64,000 bases of DNA from Novosphingobium aureum (lineage in GTDB: Bacteria > Pseudomonadota > Alphaproteobacteria > Sphingomonadales > Sphingomonadaceae): positions 186,001 through 250,000 of the forward strand of contig NZ_JADZGI010000001.1 of the NCBI RefSeq assembly GCF_015865035.1, given 5' to 3'. The notes beneath the pieces were generated by a model. It was not told the DNA's origin. It saw nothing but the letters and a program-made list of their open reading frames with translations, and made no database searches. A program made the translations under genes and the position numbers. Of the stretch, positions 1 to 8,793 are shown piece by piece. Position 1 is the stretch's first letter. Each line of letters starts with the position of its first letter.

Positions 1-1108
1 CGCCGCAATAGAACACCGCGGCCTGACCCGGGGCGACGCCGAATTCGGGCTGGGCGAAGCGGATCGTCACCGCTGCGCCTTCGCCGATCGGCCCTTCGAG
101 CGTGACCGGCACGGGCTTGGCGAGCGAGCGGACCTTGGCGGTGACCGGCTGGTCGGCGGGGACCGGGCCGATGCGGTTGGTCTCGACGATGCGCGCCGCG
201 GCAACGCCGAGCAGGCGGCGCGGGCCGACCATGACCCGGCGCGTCGCGGCCTCGATGCGCACGACGTAGAGCGGCTCGCTCTGCCCGCCGATCTCGAGCC
301 CGCGGCGCTGGCCCACGGTATAGTGGATCACCCCGGGATGGGTGCCGAGCACTTCGCCGGTGAGCACGTGGACGATCTCGCCCCCTTCAACGCCCTCGGG
401 CCGGACCGAGCGCACGATCCTGGCGTAGTCGCCGTCGGGCACGAAGCAGATGTCCTGGCTGTCGGGCTTGTCGGCGACGCGCAGGCCCGCTGCGCCCGCG
501 AGGCGGCGGGTCTCGCTCTTGGGCAGGCCGCCGAGCGGGAAGCGCAGGAAGTCGAGCTGCGCCTCGGTGGTGCCGTAGAGAAAGTAGCTCTGGTCGCGTG
601 CGGGATCGAGCGCGCGGTGCAGTTCTGCTCCGGCGGGACCCTCGACGCGGCGCACGTAGTGGCCGGTGGCGAGGCAGTCGGCGCCGAGGTCGCGGGCCAT
701 CTGCAGCAGGTCGGTGAACTTGGGCCCCATGTTGCAGCGGATGCACGGGATCGGGGTGCGCCCCTCGAGGTAGTCGTCGGCAAAGCGCTCGACGACCTCT
801 TCGCGAAACGCGCTCTCGTGGTCGAAGACATAGTGGGCAATGCCCAGGCGATCGGCGACGGCGCGTGCATCGCGGATGTCGTCGCCCGCACAGCATGCGC
901 CCTTGCGCCCGGTGGCGGCGCCGTAGTCGTAGAGCTGCAGGGTGATGCCGATGGTCTCGGCGCCGGTCGCGGCGGCCATGGCGGCAACCACCGAGCTGTC
1001 GACGCCGCCCGACATGGCGACGACGATGCGCCGTGCCGAGACGGGCTCGGGAAGCTGGAACAGCGCGGCCGGGTCGAGGCCGGCAAGCAGATCGTTGAGG
1101 GCAGTCAT
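1..1108 (-). CDS. mnmA: tRNA-specific 2-thiouridylase MnmA (3' end outside window)
   Basis: The reverse strand read from the ATG at 1108 gives an open frame of about 369 codons that runs off the left edge, so the C-terminus is missing, probably by little more than ten residues. MnmA adds sulfur to U34 of tRNA Lys, Glu and Gln in the cytoplasm, using ATP and a persulfide relay. Visible marks are the PP-loop SGGVDSS at residues 33-39, the GCCxGDD-like stretch, PCIRCN holding the nucleophilic cysteine, and SQDICF holding the second catalytic cysteine. The partial length matches the family (about 360-400 residues). It is read away from sciP and shares no operon within the window. Confidence 0.95.
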   Translation of the reverse strand, partial: MTALNDLLAGLDPAALFQLPEPVSARRIVVAMSGGVDSSVVAAMAAATGAETIGITLQLYDYGAATGRKGACCAGDDIRDARAVADRLGIAHYVFDHESAFREEVVERFADDYLEGRTPIPCIRCNMGPKFTDLLQMARDLGADCLATGHYVRRVEGPAGAELHRALDPARDQSYFLYGTTEAQLDFLRFPLGGLPKSETRRLAGAAGLRVADKPDSQDICFVPDGDYARIVRSVRPEGVEGGEIVHVLTGEVLGTHPGVIHYTVGQRRGLEIGGQSEPLYVVRIEAATRRVMVGPRRLLGVAAARIVETNRIGPVPADQPVTAKVRSLAKPVPVTLEGPIGEGAAVTIRFAQPEFGVAPGQAAVFYCG

Positions 1109-1653
1109 GGCTGCACCCCTTACGCTTCCTTGGCGGCGATTCCTACCTCTGCTCCCGGTTACGGAGCTCGAGATCGGCGGGCCGCGGCGTGTTGACGCAA
1201 ACATGGTTAAGAGAATGCCGCTCGGCTTGTCCGTGCCACGAGGCAGTTCACCCTGTTCCGATCAATTCCGGGCCCTTTTTCGGGCTTCTTTACGAAGCTT
1301 TGACAAAGGTCATGTTACCGCCCGTTTCATGATTACCGAACATGATCCGATTTCCAGTGTCGCTGGCCCGGACGGGGTGGTCGAAGACCCGGCTTTCCGC
1401 GCGGTTCGGGCCGCGCCGGATTGGGAACGGCTTCGTGCCCGCCTGCTTTGCGGCCCGCTTGCGATGACCCCGCAGCCCCTCCGGGGTATGCGTTTGCGGG
1501 GCAGTTTCGAGGGCCAGACGGCCTCAGTGGTAACTACCTATAAAGCTTCGCAAAGCTTCGTTAACCTTAGTGGTTCAAGCTATCGCAAGTCGGTGGGGGA
1601 CAAGGTCTTTTCGTCGCCGGCCCCCCAGGCAGAACCGGTGATCGAGGGCTGAA
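1109..1653. other. 545-bp intergenic region upstream of sciP
   Basis: This gap separates the divergent mnmA and sciP genes. It contains two direct copies of AAAGCTTCG at 1542-1550 and 1552-1560, exactly 10 bp apart, and an inverted copy at 1293-1301. A CtrA-type half-site TTAACC at 1561-1566 directly abuts the second repeat, and GGTTAA lies at 1205-1210. A TTGACA hexamer is at 1300-1305. A frame of 107 codons (ATG 1329 to TGA 1652) ends one base before the sciP ATG. Its second half has AT-rich third positions unlike the neighbouring genes, so I treat this stretch as promoter sequence rather than a gene. Confidence 0.5.
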
Positions 1654-1953
1654 ATGATCGAGAACCAGAAAATCCGACCCGCGCAGGTGATCGGGCCCCT
1701 TGGCGAACCGCTCACGCTGGACTCGCTGCCTCCGCCGAACACTTCGCGTTGGGTGGTGCGGCGCAAGGCCGAGGTCGTCGCCGCAGTCAACGGTGGCTTG
1801 CTGTCGATTGACGAGGTCTGTGAACGCTACCAGCTTACCCTGGAGGAATTCGCCTCGTGGCAGCGCGCGGTGGACCGCTCGGGCATGCAGGGCCTGCGTG
1901 TTACCCGAATTCAACACTACCGCGATCTTTACGAGCGTCAGCAGAAGTACTGA
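1654..1953 (+). CDS. sciP: CtrA inhibitor SciP (DUF1153 family)
   Basis: A 99-residue protein matching the DUF1153 family, to which Caulobacter SciP belongs. SciP binds CtrA and represses CtrA-activated transcription after cell division. The family core is visible: the RWVxRRKAEVV stretch near residues 32-42, AAVNGGLLSIDEVCERY, and an HTH-like LTLEEFASWQ segment followed by the basic GLRVTRIQ end. The ATG at 1654 gives the normal family length. The gene is monocistronic, with a good hairpin terminator immediately downstream. Its target protein CtrA is encoded in the same window at 61914. Assignment by family pattern is strong; function in this organism is inferred from Caulobacter. Confidence 0.93.
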   Translation: MIENQKIRPAQVIGPLGEPLTLDSLPPPNTSRWVVRRKAEVVAAVNGGLLSIDEVCERYQLTLEEFASWQRAVDRSGMQGLRVTRIQHYRDLYERQQKY

Positions 1954-2256
1954 TCGAAGCTGTTCCGCGCTTACGGACAAGCTAGAGCGGCGGCGAACCT
2001 CGGGTTTGCCGCCGCTTTCGTGTATTCGGGGTAATGAAATTCCGTAAATCGGCCTGTTTGCGCAATCATGTCGTTAGTCGATCACGGTCTGTCGCGCGGC
2101 GAGTGCAAGTTGCCTCTCCGTGCACGCAGGTCTATGTCGATAAACAGGGATTTAAGGCCGCAGTTTCGGGGAGTGGGTCATGCGATCAACTGTGCCGGAA
2201 CGAGAATTGAGGCCCGGCAGATGGTGCCGGCAATTCGCGGCCATGGCGGTGATCTG
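1954..2256. other. Intergenic region between sciP and the RND adaptor gene
   Basis: Apart from the sciP terminator, this 303-bp gap should hold the promoter of the efflux operon. A TGTCGCG heptamer at 2090-2096 matches the motif reported for SciP DNA binding in Caulobacter, but such a short GC-rich word is expected by chance in this genome. An open frame extends upstream of the adaptor gene to 2068; its residues do not look like an adaptor N-terminus, so I do not extend the gene into it. Confidence 0.4.
1986..2020 (+). terminator. Intrinsic terminator of sciP
   Basis: Arms 1986-1998 and 2004-2016 pair over 13 bp with one mismatch around a 5-nt loop, followed by a short T-containing tail (TTTCGTGT). 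It lies 33 bp after the sciP stop. Confidence 0.75.
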
Positions 2257-3474
2257 ATGAATTACGACAGCAAGATTGAGGCGGACAGCGACAGCCAGGC
2301 CGGGGCGCCCGGATCGATGGCGTTCGGACACGATACGCTGGTCGGCGAGCCCGAACAGGGCGGCATGTCGAGCCGGACCCTGTGGACCGTCGCCATCGCT
2401 GCGGTCGCGATGATTGTCGGCATCTGGTTCTATCTCCATTCCGGTAGCGCCGGTCCGGTAGACGAGACCGGCGTCGCGCAGGTTCCGGTGGTCACCGTGG
2501 TCCAGCCCGGACGCTCGACCGTCGTCGGCGAGATCGGCGCGACCGGCACGCTCGCCGCGCGCCGTGCCATGCCGATCGGATCGGTCGGCGAAGGTGGCGA
2601 GGTGCGCGCCGTGCGCGTCGAGCCGGGCGACTGGGTGAACGCGGGGCAGGTGCTCGCCGAAGTCGACCGCTCGGTCCAGGTCCAGCAGCAGGCCAGCCAG
2701 TCCGCCCAGATCGAGGTTGCGCAGGCCGATGCCCGCCTCGCGCAGGCCAACCTCGACCGTGCGCTCAAGCTGGTCGATCGCGGCTTCATCTCGACCGCCG
2801 ACATCGACCGCCTGACCGCGACACGCGACGCGGCACTCGCCAACGTCCAGATCGCGCGCGCCAGCCTGCGTCAGCTCCAGGCCCAGGCCAACCGCCTCAA
2901 CATTGTCGCGCCCGCCTCGGGCCTCGTGCTCGAACGCAACGTCGAGCCCGGCCAGGTCGTCGGCGGCGGCTCGAGCGTCCTGTTCCGCCTTGCCAAGGGT
3001 GGCGAGATGGAACTGCTCGCCAACCTGAGCGAAGACGATCTCGCCGCGATCGAGGTCGGCACGCAGGCCGAGGTCACCCCGACCGGCTCGGGCAAGACCT
3101 TCACCGGGCAGGTCTGGCAGATTTCGCCGGTGATCGATTCGACCACGCGTCAGGGCACTGCGCGCATCGCGCTTTCCTACGACCGGGCACTGCGTCCGGG
3201 CGGCTTTGCCAGCGTCACCATCCGTGGCGCCACCGTGGTTGCGCCGATGCTGCCCGAGTCCGCGATCCAGAACGACGACAAGGGCAGCTTCGTCTACGTC
3301 GTGGACAAGGACCAGCGCGTCCAGCGCCGTGGCGTGAAGACCGGGTTGGTTACCGCCAAGGGCATCGTCATTTCCGAAGGGCTCAAGGGCGATGAGCGCG
3401 TGGTGCTGCGCGCCGGCGGCTTCCTCAACCCCGACGACAAGGTCAAGCCGCAAGCGGCCAAGGCCGCGGACTGA
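2257..3474 (+). CDS. RND efflux periplasmic adaptor subunit (membrane fusion protein)
   Basis: The protein has 405 residues from the ATG at 2257. It has a cytoplasmic N-terminal tail and one membrane anchor at about residues 41-60. Next come the biotinyl-lipoyl-like half (GEVRAVRVEPGDWVNAGQ), a Gln/Ala-rich alpha-hairpin at about 140-215, the second lipoyl half (VAPASGLVLERNVEPGQVV), and beta-barrel and membrane-proximal domains. Such adaptors link an inner-membrane RND pump to an outer-membrane channel. It is 23 bp upstream of the permease gene and is almost certainly co-transcribed with it; no outer-membrane factor gene is adjacent. I chose 2257 because the upstream codons lack family-like sequence. 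The substrate cannot be read from sequence. Confidence 0.9.
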   Translation: MNYDSKIEADSDSQAGAPGSMAFGHDTLVGEPEQGGMSSRTLWTVAIAAVAMIVGIWFYLHSGSAGPVDETGVAQVPVVTVVQPGRSTVVGEIGATGTLAARRAMPIGSVGEGGEVRAVRVEPGDWVNAGQVLAEVDRSVQVQQQASQSAQIEVAQADARLAQANLDRALKLVDRGFISTADIDRLTATRDAALANVQIARASLRQLQAQANRLNIVAPASGLVLERNVEPGQVVGGGSSVLFRLAKGGEMELLANLSEDDLAAIEVGTQAEVTPTGSGKTFTGQVWQISPVIDSTTRQGTARIALSYDRALRPGGFASVTIRGATVVAPMLPESAIQNDDKGSFVYVVDKDQRVQRRGVKTGLVTAKGIVISEGLKGDERVVLRAGGFLNPDDKVKPQAAKAAD

Positions 3475-3497
3475 GCCGGGCGGGACAGAGCAAGCAC

Positions 3498-6400
3498 ATG
3501 GGCCTCCGCAATATTTCCGCATGGTCGATCCGTAATCCGATCATCCCCATCGTCCTGTTCATCGGCCTGATGGTCGCGGGTCTGGTCTCGTTCAACCGGA
3601 TGGACGTGAACAACATGCCCGACGTCGAGTTTCCCGGCGTCCTCGTCCTGATCAGCCAGCCCGGTGCCGCCCCGACCGAGATCGAGACCCAGATCACCCA
3701 GATTGTCGAGGGCGCGGCCCGCTCGATCAGCGGGGTCGAGGAGATCGAGTCCTCGGCATCGGAAGGCAGCTCGACCACTTTCGTGCGCTTTGCCATCGGC
3801 ACCGACGCCGATGTCGCGACCAATCAGGTCAAGAACGCCATCGACCAGATTCGCGGCGACCTGCCCGAGGGCATTCTCGAGCCGCAGGTCTCCAAGGTCG
3901 AGGCCGGTGGTGGCGGCAACCTCGCGGTTTTCGCGGTGAGCGCCGACGACATGACGATCGAGCAGCTCAGCTGGTTCATCGATGATACCGTCTCGAAGAG
4001 CTTGCTCTCGGTCGAGGGGCTCGCCGCAGTCAGCCGCAACGGCGGTGTCGACCGCGAAATTCGCGTCGTCGTCGATCCCGACCGGATGATTGCCCTGGGC
4101 GTCACCGCGCGCGACATCAATACCGTCTTGCGTCAGGTCAATACCGACGCTGCAGGCGGTGAGGCCGAGATCGCCGGGTCGCGCCAGTCGGTGCGCGTGC
4201 TGGGCAATGCCGACAGCGCCTACGACCTCTCGCAGACCCGCATCAACCTGGGCAATGGCCGGCAGATCAAGCTTTCGGACGTGGCCAACGTCTACGACGG
4301 CTATTCGGAGCGCTCGCGTATCGCCAAGATCAAGGGCCGCGAAGTCGTCACCTTCGGGTTCGAGCGCGCGATCGGCGCTTCCGACGTCGCCGTCTACGAC
4401 GAGGCGATGAAGAAGCTCGACGCGATCCGCGAGGCCAACCCCGACGTCCACTTCACCAAGCTGTTCTCGCAGGTCGAATATACCAAGGGCCAGTACACCA
4501 GTTCGATGGAAGCACTGGTCGAGGGCGCAGTGCTGGCGATCGTGATCGTCTACCTGTTCCTGCGTGACTGGCGTGCGACCATGATCTCGGCAATCGCGAT
4601 CCCGCTCTCGGCGATCCCGACCTTCTGGTTCATGGACCTCATGGGTTTCACCCTGAACTTCCTCTCGCTGCTCGCGCTCAGCCTCGTGGCGGGTGTGCTG
4701 GTCGACGATGCCATCGTCGAGATCGAGAACATCGTGCGCCACATGCGCATGGGCAAGAGCGCCTATCAGGCCTCGATCGACGCCGCCGACGAAATCGGCC
4801 TCGCCGTGGTCGCGACGACCTTCTCGATCGTCGCGGTGTTCCTGCCGGTCGGCCTGATGCCCGGCATCTCGGGCCAGTTCTTCAAGGCCTTTGGCCTGAC
4901 CGTCGTCGTCGCGGTGCTAATGAGCCTTGCCGTCGCGCGCCTGATCACGCCGATGGTCGCGGCCTATTTCCTCAAGGCTCACGGCCATGCCGAGCACGGC
5001 GGCGGGCGCGCTATGGACCTTTACATGAAGGTCCTCGCCTGGACGCTCGATTCCAGTCACGCGCTGCGTCGCAAGGCCGCGCTCGAGCGGCCCGCCGTCT
5101 CGCACTGGTGGTACGGCCTCATCGCCATACTCCCGATCGCGGCGATCCTTGCCGCGGGCATCGCGCTTGCCGTCATGATCTTCACGCTCGTCCAGACGGG
5201 ACTGCGCGGTGCGGGTGTGGGCGACATGGCGATCGTTGTCGCGGCCCTCGTCGCGCCGCTCGCCGTGCCGGTCGCGGTCTTCGTCCTGGGCAAGGTCCTG
5301 CGCGCCGTGCTTGGCGTGCTCGGGGCCTTCGGGACCTGGTACCGTTACTTGTCCGACCGCATCGCCGCGCGCATGCGCGACCATCGCTTCTACGCCTTCT
5401 GCGCGGGCATCTACGCGCTGGTGGTCACCTTTGCGTTGCTCGCCGGCCTGCCCCAGCAGTTCCAGCCGAGCACCAACGAGGACACCAGCCGCGTCAACAT
5501 CGAGATGGTGCCCGGCACGACGCTCGAGCAGACCGTCGAGGTCGCCTCGCGTGCGACCCGCATCCTCGAGCGCGAGCCTGAGGTGGCAATGGTCATGGCC
5601 GCCTCGCGCGAAGGCAACGCCACGCTCTACGTGACGCTCAAGCCGGCCAAGGAACGCCCCACCACCAGCATCGAGTTCGAGCGCCGCCTTGCGCCCGCGC
5701 TGCAAGGCATCGCCGATGCGCGCGTGACTTTCGCCAGCCAGTCGGGCGGTTTCGGTTCGGGCCGCGACATCTCGGTCATGCTCTCGGGCAGCGATTCCGA
5801 GCTGCTCAACAAGACCGCGCAAACGCTCGCCGAGCAGATGCGCACGATTCCGGGCGTCGTCGCCCCGCGTATTGCGGCCGACCTGCAGCGCCCCGAACTC
5901 GTGATCGTCCCGCGCCTCGACCTTGCCGCACAGCTTGGCGTGACCACGACCGCACTCAGCCAGACGATCCGCATCGCCACGCTCGGCGAGATCGACCAGA
6001 ACGCGGCCAAGTTCTCGCTTTCGGACCGCCAGGTGCCGATCCGCGTCGTTCTCGCGCGCGATTCGCGCCGTGACTTCACGACGATCGAGAACCTGCCGGT
6101 TGCGACCTCCTCGGGCGGGACAGTGCCGCTCAAGCGCGTCGCCGAGATCCGCTTTGGCGCAGGTCCCACCAAGATCGAGCGCTACAACCAGTCGCGCCGC
6201 GTCTTCGTTGGCGCCGATCTGGGCGCGGGCCAGGTCAAGGGACCGGTGATGGAGCAGATCCAGAAGCTGCCGATCATGCAGGACCTGCCGATGGGCGTCT
6301 CCAATGCCCCGGTCGGCGAGGACCAGTGGCAGGCCGAGATGATCATGAACTTCGTCATCGCGGTGATCAGCGGCATCCTGCTCGTCTTCGCGGTGCTGGT

Positions 6401-6932
6401 GCTGCTCTACAAGCGCTTCGTCTCGCCGCTGGTGAACATGGCCTCGCTGCTGCTCGCCCCGCTCGGTGGCCTGCTCGCGCTGACCATCGTCGGCCAGCCG
6501 GTCTCGATGCCGGTCTACATCGGCATCCTGATGCTGCTCGGCATCGTCGCCAAGAACTCGATCCTGCTGATCGACTTCGCCATCGAGGAGATGGGCAAGG
6601 GCGTCGACAAGGTTACTGCGATTATCGATGCCGGGCACAAGCGCGCGCAGCCGATCGTGATGACCACCGTGGCGATGACCGCGGGCATGGTCCCGACCGC
6701 ACTCTCGCTCTCGGGCGACGGGGCCTTCCGTGCGCCGATGGGCATGGTTGTGATCGGCGGACTGCTGCTCTCGACGCTGTTGACGCTGGTAATTGTCCCT
6801 GCAGCCTTTAGCCTTGCCGACGGTTTCGAGAAGCGGATCGGGCCCAAGCTGCGCACGACGTTGCTGACGTTCGAGCCGCACCACGCAGAGGAAGCGCACC
6901 GCGCCGAGCAAGGCGCGCTTCCCGCCGAATAG
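3498..6932 (+). CDS. RND efflux transporter permease (AcrB/MdtB-like, with extra insert)
   Basis: A 1144-residue inner-membrane proton-driven drug or metabolite exporter of the HAE-type RND family. Visible are the TM1 start (SIRNPIIPIVLFIGLMV), two large periplasmic loops, and the TM4 proton-relay motif VDDAIVEIEN with D403 and D404. The second half has the matching TM10-12 pattern (LLGIVAKNSILLIDFAIEE). The usual length is about 1020-1050. The excess of roughly 100 residues lies at about 515-612, between the cytoplasmic linker and TM7, and contains two further hydrophobic segments near 537-565 and 576-605. The gene is paired with the adaptor at 2257. Substrate is unknown. Confidence 0.93.
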   Translation: MGLRNISAWSIRNPIIPIVLFIGLMVAGLVSFNRMDVNNMPDVEFPGVLVLISQPGAAPTEIETQITQIVEGAARSISGVEEIESSASEGSSTTFVRFAIGTDADVATNQVKNAIDQIRGDLPEGILEPQVSKVEAGGGGNLAVFAVSADDMTIEQLSWFIDDTVSKSLLSVEGLAAVSRNGGVDREIRVVVDPDRMIALGVTARDINTVLRQVNTDAAGGEAEIAGSRQSVRVLGNADSAYDLSQTRINLGNGRQIKLSDVANVYDGYSERSRIAKIKGREVVTFGFERAIGASDVAVYDEAMKKLDAIREANPDVHFTKLFSQVEYTKGQYTSSMEALVEGAVLAIVIVYLFLRDWRATMISAIAIPLSAIPTFWFMDLMGFTLNFLSLLALSLVAGVLVDDAIVEIENIVRHMRMGKSAYQASIDAADEIGLAVVATTFSIVAVFLPVGLMPGISGQFFKAFGLTVVVAVLMSLAVARLITPMVAAYFLKAHGHAEHGGGRAMDLYMKVLAWTLDSSHALRRKAALERPAVSHWWYGLIAILPIAAILAAGIALAVMIFTLVQTGLRGAGVGDMAIVVAALVAPLAVPVAVFVLGKVLRAVLGVLGAFGTWYRYLSDRIAARMRDHRFYAFCAGIYALVVTFALLAGLPQQFQPSTNEDTSRVNIEMVPGTTLEQTVEVASRATRILEREPEVAMVMAASREGNATLYVTLKPAKERPTTSIEFERRLAPALQGIADARVTFASQSGGFGSGRDISVMLSGSDSELLNKTAQTLAEQMRTIPGVVAPRIAADLQRPELVIVPRLDLAAQLGVTTTALSQTIRIATLGEIDQNAAKFSLSDRQVPIRVVLARDSRRDFTTIENLPVATSSGGTVPLKRVAEIRFGAGPTKIERYNQSRRVFVGADLGAGQVKGPVMEQIQKLPIMQDLPMGVSNAPVGEDQWQAEMIMNFVIAVISGILLVFAVLVLLYKRFVSPLVNMASLLLAPLGGLLALTIVGQPVSMPVYIGILMLLGIVAKNSILLIDFAIEEMGKGVDKVTAIIDAGHKRAQPIVMTTVAMTAGMVPTALSLSGDGAFRAPMGMVVIGGLLLSTLLTLVIVPAAFSLADGFEKRIGPKLRTTLLTFEPHHAEEAHRAEQGALPAE

Positions 6933-6967
6933 GTTAGGATAGCGCGATCGCCCGGGCAGCAGAGCCA

Positions 6968-8245
6968 ATGCCGAACCAGAGCTTGCCCGGCAGATCGGGG
7001 ATGACCCCGGACCGGGCACGCAGGATGCGCCTGTTCGCCACCGGCCTGCTCATGGCCATGGCGGCAGGTTTCCTCGTGCTGCACCGCCTGCACACACTCT
7101 ACCCGGGCTGGGACGTGCCGCTCGGCTATGCCATCGCCTTCACCGAGGCGGCGATGGTCGGCGGCCTTGCCGACTGGTTCGCGGTCACCGCGCTGTTCCG
7201 CCGCCCGCTCGGGCTGCCGATCCCGCACACCGCGATCATTCCGGTGAACAAGGACCGCATCGCCGATTCGATGGCGCGCTTCCTGCGCGAGAACTTTCTC
7301 ACCCCGCAGGTCGTCGCGCGGCGGCTTCGCCACTTCAACCTTGCTGCCGCTGCTGGCGGCTTCCTCGCCGACCCACGCAGCGAGGAGCAGTCGCGCGTGC
7401 GCGAGGGCGCGGCGAACCTGTTTGCCGACGTGCTCGAATCGCTCGATCCCGACCAGATGGGCGGGATGGTCAAGGCAGGGCTCAGGCGCCAGCTGGAGAG
7501 CGTCGATGCCGCGCCGCTGCTCGGCCAGATGCTCGAGAATGCGATCGCCGACAAGAAGCACCTGCCGGTGCTCGAGGCGCTGCTGCGCAAGCTCGGCGGC
7601 GTGATCGAGGCCAACGAGGCGATGATCCGCGAGATGATCCATACGCGGGCCAACACCATCATGCGCTGGACCGGGCTCGACGAAAAGCTGGCGAGCGGGG
7701 TGCTCGACGGCACTTATCGCCTGCTCGCCGAGATCATCGTCCAGCCCGACCACCCCTTGCGCGGCAAGATCGACGAGGCGCTGGCGACGCTCGCGCACGA
7801 CTTGCGTCATGACCCCGAGGTTCAGGCCAAGGTCGCGCGGATCAAGGCCGAGCTGCTCGCCAATCCTGCGGTCGGCATCTGGCTCGATGCGATGTGGGAG
7901 CGTGCCCGCGCCGCCCTGCTGCGGGCGGTGCGCAATCCCGACAAGGTGCTTGCCGGGGGTATCGGCGAATCGCTGGGACAGCTCGGCCATGCGCTCGCCG
8001 ACGATCCGCGCCTGCAGCTGATGGTCAACCGCTTTGCCCGCCGCACGCTGGTCGGCGTATCGACCCGCTATGGCGGCGAGATCGTCCGGCTGGTCTCCGA
8101 GACGGTGAAGCGCTGGGACGCGCGCACCGTTTCCGACCGTATCGAAGGTGCGGTGGGGCGCGACCTCCAGTTCATTCGCATCAACGGTACGCTGGTCGGC
8201 GGGCTCTTCGGCCTTGCCATCCACACCGTCGAACGCTTCCTGTGA
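6968..8245 (+). CDS. DUF445 family membrane protein
   Basis: A 425-residue protein of the DUF445 (YjiN-like) family, whose biochemical role is unknown. It has an N-terminal membrane segment at about residues 22-40 and a second hydrophobic stretch containing EAAMVGGLADWFAVTALF, the family hallmark. A conserved IPHTAIIPVNKDRIADSM segment comes next, followed by a long helical body and a final hydrophobic segment GTLVGGLFGLAIH near the C-terminus. The start at 6968 is uncertain: in-frame ATGs at 7001 and 7025 are also possible, and none has a strong Shine-Dalgarno. It lies 35 bp after the RND permease and 14 bp before the acetyltransferase gene, so read-through co-expression is likely. Confidence 0.82.
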   Translation: MPNQSLPGRSGMTPDRARRMRLFATGLLMAMAAGFLVLHRLHTLYPGWDVPLGYAIAFTEAAMVGGLADWFAVTALFRRPLGLPIPHTAIIPVNKDRIADSMARFLRENFLTPQVVARRLRHFNLAAAAGGFLADPRSEEQSRVREGAANLFADVLESLDPDQMGGMVKAGLRRQLESVDAAPLLGQMLENAIADKKHLPVLEALLRKLGGVIEANEAMIREMIHTRANTIMRWTGLDEKLASGVLDGTYRLLAEIIVQPDHPLRGKIDEALATLAHDLRHDPEVQAKVARIKAELLANPAVGIWLDAMWERARAALLRAVRNPDKVLAGGIGESLGQLGHALADDPRLQLMVNRFARRTLVGVSTRYGGEIVRLVSETVKRWDARTVSDRIEGAVGRDLQFIRINGTLVGGLFGLAIHTVERFL

Positions 8246-8259
8246 GACCTGGGGCTTTC

Positions 8260-8793
8260 GTGCAGGCCCCGGCCGAGCCGCTGCTGCGCACCCGGCGCTT
8301 CGGTTTGTGGCTGCCGCAGGCAGGCGACGTCCCGGCAATGTGCCGCCTGCTGCGCGAGGACAGCACGCGCCGCTTCCTCGGACCCGCCAGCCCCGCGCCT
8401 GCAGCCCAGTACGAGCGCCTCTCGCGCAATGCCGGGTCCTGGGCGCTTCATGGCTACGGCACCTTCGCCGTACGCCCGCATGGCTCGGACGAGGTCGTCG
8501 CCTCCTGTGGTGTGTTCCATAGCTGGCGCGGTTATGGCGAGGGCCTCGACGACGTCCCCGAGGCGGGCTGGATCGTACGCGAGGACTGGACCGGCAAGGG
8601 CGTCGCACGCGAAGCGATGGATGCGGCGCTCGCCTGGTTCGACGCCACCCACGGCGCGCGCCGGATCGCCTGCATGATCGAGCAGGGCAACGCGCCGAGC
8701 GAACGCCTGGCAGCCGCGCTCGGCTTCGCACGCTACGGCGAGCACCGCCTCGAGGATGGCGCCGTTCTCACATTGCTCGAGCGCGGGCGCTAG
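8260..8793 (+). CDS. GNAT family N-acetyltransferase
   Basis: A 177-residue protein with the RimJ/RimL-like GNAT pattern. An N-terminal LLRTRRFGLWLP strand is followed by a V/A-rich central sheet (VVASCGVFHSW), an acetyl-CoA loop WIVREDWTGKGVAREAM in the place of the Q/RxxGxG/A motif, and the terminal NAPSERLAAALGFARYG helix-strand. It would transfer acetyl from acetyl-CoA to an amine; the substrate is unknown. I chose the GTG at 8260, 14 bp after the DUF445 stop, because it keeps the first conserved strand. The next ATG (8338) would remove it. The stop overlaps the stop of the convergent gene within a CTAG. Confidence 0.8.
   Translation: MQAPAEPLLRTRRFGLWLPQAGDVPAMCRLLREDSTRRFLGPASPAPAAQYERLSRNAGSWALHGYGTFAVRPHGSDEVVASCGVFHSWRGYGEGLDDVPEAGWIVREDWTGKGVAREAMDAALAWFDATHGARRIACMIEQGNAPSERLAAALGFARYGEHRLEDGAVLTLLERGR

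Noticed and set aside
1329..1652. A 107-codon frame ending one base before sciP
   Set aside because: Its second half has AT-rich third positions, contains the phased repeats and the CtrA-type half-site, and shows no family; promoter sequence is a better reading.
2090..2096. TGTCGCG, a SciP-type binding word
   Set aside because: A 7-base GC-rich word is expected often by chance here; without clustering it is not evidence of regulation.
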